Below are positions 5,619 to 6,975 of a stretch of DNA of 6,975 bases, one piece after another. The notes below the pieces were generated by a model, which searched no databases, was not told the origin of the DNA, and saw only the letters and a list, made by a program, of their open reading frames with translations. The DNA is from a bacterium (GTDB lineage: Bacteria; UBP13; UBA5359): NCBI GenBank assembly GCA_028699365.1, contig JAQVUQ010000143.1, positions 1-6,975 of the forward strand, read 5' to 3'. The position numbers and the translations under genes are program-made. How positions within the stretch are numbered: position 1 is the stretch's first letter; each line of letters opens with the position of its first letter.

Positions 5619-6302
5619 ATGTTATCTATATCCGACAATATTGCCCGTATACGTGCCGACATAGCAACCGCTGCATCTGCAAGCGGGCGGAGCGCTGATG
5701 CCGTACGGCTGATAGCGGTGACCAAGACCGTGGCCCCGGAACGGATTGCAGAGGCGCTGGAAGCGGGCATAACGGATATAGGCGAGAACTATGTCCAGGA
5801 GGCGACGGCTAAATTCGAGGCTTTGAAGGATTATAGTTACACTCGCCACATGATCGGCAGCCTTCAGAGTAACAAGGCGGGACGCGCTGTTGCTCTCTTT
5901 GACTGGGTGCAGACGGTAGACAGCGTCAAGCTGGCAGGACGCCTGTCCGAGGCGGCTTTGGCAACAGGCAGGAAGATCAGTGTCCTGATAGAGGTAAATA
6001 TAGGCGGCGAGTATTCCAAGGCGGGGATGAGCCCGGAGAAAGCCGGCAGCAACCTGGAGGTTATTGCCGCCGCCGGGGGGATTATGGTATGCGGCCTTAT
6101 GGCCATACCGCCTGTTGGGGATGAGCTGTCGACAAGGCGTCATTTTGCCGAACTTCGACATATCAGAGACAGGCTGAGCAGCCGAACCGGGCTTGACCTG
6201 CCCGAGTTGTCTATGGGAATGTCGAACGATTACGCCCTGGCTGTGGAAGAGGGCGCCACAATGGTCCGTGTGGGCAGAGCAATTTTTGGAGACCGGAGGT
6301 AG
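5619..6302 (+). CDS. PLP homeostasis protein, YggS/PLPBP (YlmE) family
   Basis: Members of this family bind PLP on a single TIM-like barrel. They have no established catalytic activity and influence vitamin B6 and amino acid balance. The protein is 227 residues, as usual. The PLP lysine is Lys36 in LIAVTKT. Other family motifs are IGENYVQE (54-61), HMIGSLQSNK (77-86), LIEVNIGGE (123-131), GLMAIPP (159-165), LSMGMSNDY (197-205) and EEGATMVRVGRAIFG (210-224). The start must be the ATG at 5619, because an in-frame TAG lies two codons upstream (5613-5615). No Shine-Dalgarno sequence lies within 20 bases. It heads the set yggS-sepF-proC, which recalls the ylmE-ylmF(sepF) pairing in Firmicutes. Placement right after pdxST joins PLP synthesis and PLP handling. 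Confidence 0.95.
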   Translation: MLSISDNIARIRADIATAASASGRSADAVRLIAVTKTVAPERIAEALEAGITDIGENYVQEATAKFEALKDYSYTRHMIGSLQSNKAGRAVALFDWVQTVDSVKLAGRLSEAALATGRKISVLIEVNIGGEYSKAGMSPEKAGSNLEVIAAAGGIMVCGLMAIPPVGDELSTRRHFAELRHIRDRLSSRTGLDLPELSMGMSNDYALAVEEGATMVRVGRAIFGDRR

Positions 6303-6304
6303 AT

Positions 6305-6739
6305 ATGGCTGGAGGATTTATGTCCAGAATACTGGGTTTTTTGAACCTCGACGGTGATGAAGAGGATTACGAATACGTCGAGGAAGCCCATGACGAACAG
6401 GAAAAGGGAGGGCGTGCCAGGAAGAGCCTCTTCTCGCAGCATACTCCCAACAAGCATGACGAGATAGTGGTTTTCGATCCGGTATCGATCGATGAAGCTA
6501 AAATGGTGGCTGATAACCTTAAGACCAGGTGCCCCGTAGTGGTAAATCTGGCTGGTACGGATGAAGTGATGGCCAGGCGCATAGTCGATTTCATCAGCGG
6601 TATAACCTATGCCCTGGACGGTCATTACCAGAAGCTGGGCGACAACATCATTCTCTTTACGCCTAACAATATCAACATTAATACTGCCAGACGCCAGGAG
6701 ATGGCGGAATGCGGAATGGCGAATGCGGAGTTAACGTAG
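6305..6739 (+). CDS. sepF: Cell division protein SepF
   Basis: SepF anchors FtsZ to the membrane and polymerises into rings or arcs at the division site. The 144-residue product has a short hydrophobic, possibly amphipathic N-terminus (MSRILGFLNL, residues 6-15) suited to membrane binding. An acidic linker of about residues 17-35 follows, then the SepF/DUF552 domain at about 52-127. The domain carries VVVNLAGTDEVMARRIVDF and then FISGITYALDG, QKLGDNIILFTPNNI. Two starts are possible. The ATG at 6305 sits four bases after ggaggt (6295-6300). The ATG at 6320 sits four bases after ggagg (6311-6315) and would give the more typical MSRILGF start with 139 residues. The last 14 residues lie outside the domain and are encoded by a small repeat. 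The gap after yggS is two bases. Confidence 0.95.
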   Translation: MAGGFMSRILGFLNLDGDEEDYEYVEEAHDEQEKGGRARKSLFSQHTPNKHDEIVVFDPVSIDEAKMVADNLKTRCPVVVNLAGTDEVMARRIVDFISGITYALDGHYQKLGDNIILFTPNNININTARRQEMAECGMANAELT

Positions 6740-6748
6740 GGGGGGAAT

Positions 6749-6975
6749 ATGAATATAGACAAGCGAATCAGCTTCATCGGTGGTGCCGGTGCCATGGGAT
6801 CGGCTATAATCAAACGTCTGGCCGGCAGCGGCCAGATACTGCCCTCCGCTCTGGCCGCTGTGGATATCGACCCTGTCAAGCTGAGTAAGATGGCCAAGGA
6901 GATAGGTGTTAGCGTAACTACAGAGGTGGAAGTCGGCATGGACTACGGCCATATCGTTATTCTGGCCGTCAAGCC
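6749..6975 (+). CDS. proC: Pyrroline-5-carboxylate reductase, N-terminal part (3' end outside window)
   Basis: ProC reduces 1-pyrroline-5-carboxylate to proline with NAD(P)H in the last step of proline synthesis. Seventy-five codons are visible. Strand one and the Rossmann nucleotide loop read ISFIGGAGAMGSAI at residues 7-20, with the GxGxMG core at 12-17. The second strand ends at AVDIDPVKL (37-45), and the window stops in ILAVKP, the conserved motif after the fourth strand. The ATG follows a seven-G run (6739-6745) that serves as ribosome binding site and begins in the sepF stop codon, so the genes are almost certainly co-transcribed. Other NADP-binding 6-phosphogluconate-type dehydrogenases share the loop, but LAVKP and the yggS/sepF context favour ProC. 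Confidence 0.88.
   Translation, partial: MNIDKRISFIGGAGAMGSAIIKRLAGSGQILPSALAAVDIDPVKLSKMAKEIGVSVTTEVEVGMDYGHIVILAVK

Noticed and set aside
1-6975. tRNA, rRNA, CRISPR arrays, insertion sequences or defence genes
   Set aside because: No cloverleaf, rRNA-like block, regularly spaced repeats with spacers, transposase motif or terminal inverted repeats were seen; the window is almost wholly explained by housekeeping genes.

Overview
This window reads as ordinary, compact bacterial chromosome with moderate-to-high GC and all genes on the + strand. The gene set suggests a strict or facultative anaerobe that makes its own pyridoxal phosphate by the PdxS/PdxT route and divides with SepF: a four-subunit pyruvate:ferredoxin oxidoreductase, pdxST, a PLPBP (YggS) gene, sepF and proC. 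SepF together with a four-subunit Por points away from Proteobacteria. Frequent ATA isoleucine and AGG/AGA arginine codons and G-tract ribosome binding sites would fit a Dehalococcoidia-type Chloroflexota genome. An anaerobic Firmicute is the main alternative. This placement is inference; no rRNA or tRNA gene is present to confirm it.

Layout. Positions 1-33 are the last codons of ybaB/ebfC. A 133-base spacer follows, holding a 16-base tandem repeat and a degenerate inverted copy of it, then recR (167-766). The next gap (767-966) holds a very good sigma70-type promoter (784-812) and a roughly 140-nt leader that can be folded by eye into a four-helix multibranch structure ending just before the ribosome binding site. 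The leader precedes a tight operon: porC(gamma)-porD(delta)-porA(alpha)-porB(beta)-pdxS-pdxT (967-5512). A strong intrinsic terminator (5546-5578) closes it. A second set, yggS-sepF-proC, begins at 5619 and runs off the right edge inside proC.

How the genes work together. YbaB and RecR are a classic nucleoid-binding/recombination-repair pair. The Por complex interconverts pyruvate plus CoA and acetyl-CoA plus CO2, using TPP and reduced ferredoxin. PdxS and PdxT form the PLP synthase, which makes PLP from ribose 5-phosphate, glyceraldehyde 3-phosphate and glutamine ammonia. YggS binds PLP and is linked to PLP homeostasis, so genes for PLP supply and PLP handling sit back to back across the terminator. 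SepF tethers FtsZ to the membrane, and ProC makes proline.

Most genes here are textbook families with intact catalytic residues. The parts worth a second look are non-coding: the structured por leader, the repeat pair before recR, and the apparently Shine-Dalgarno-less start of yggS. No mobile element, CRISPR array, tRNA, rRNA or defence system is visible.
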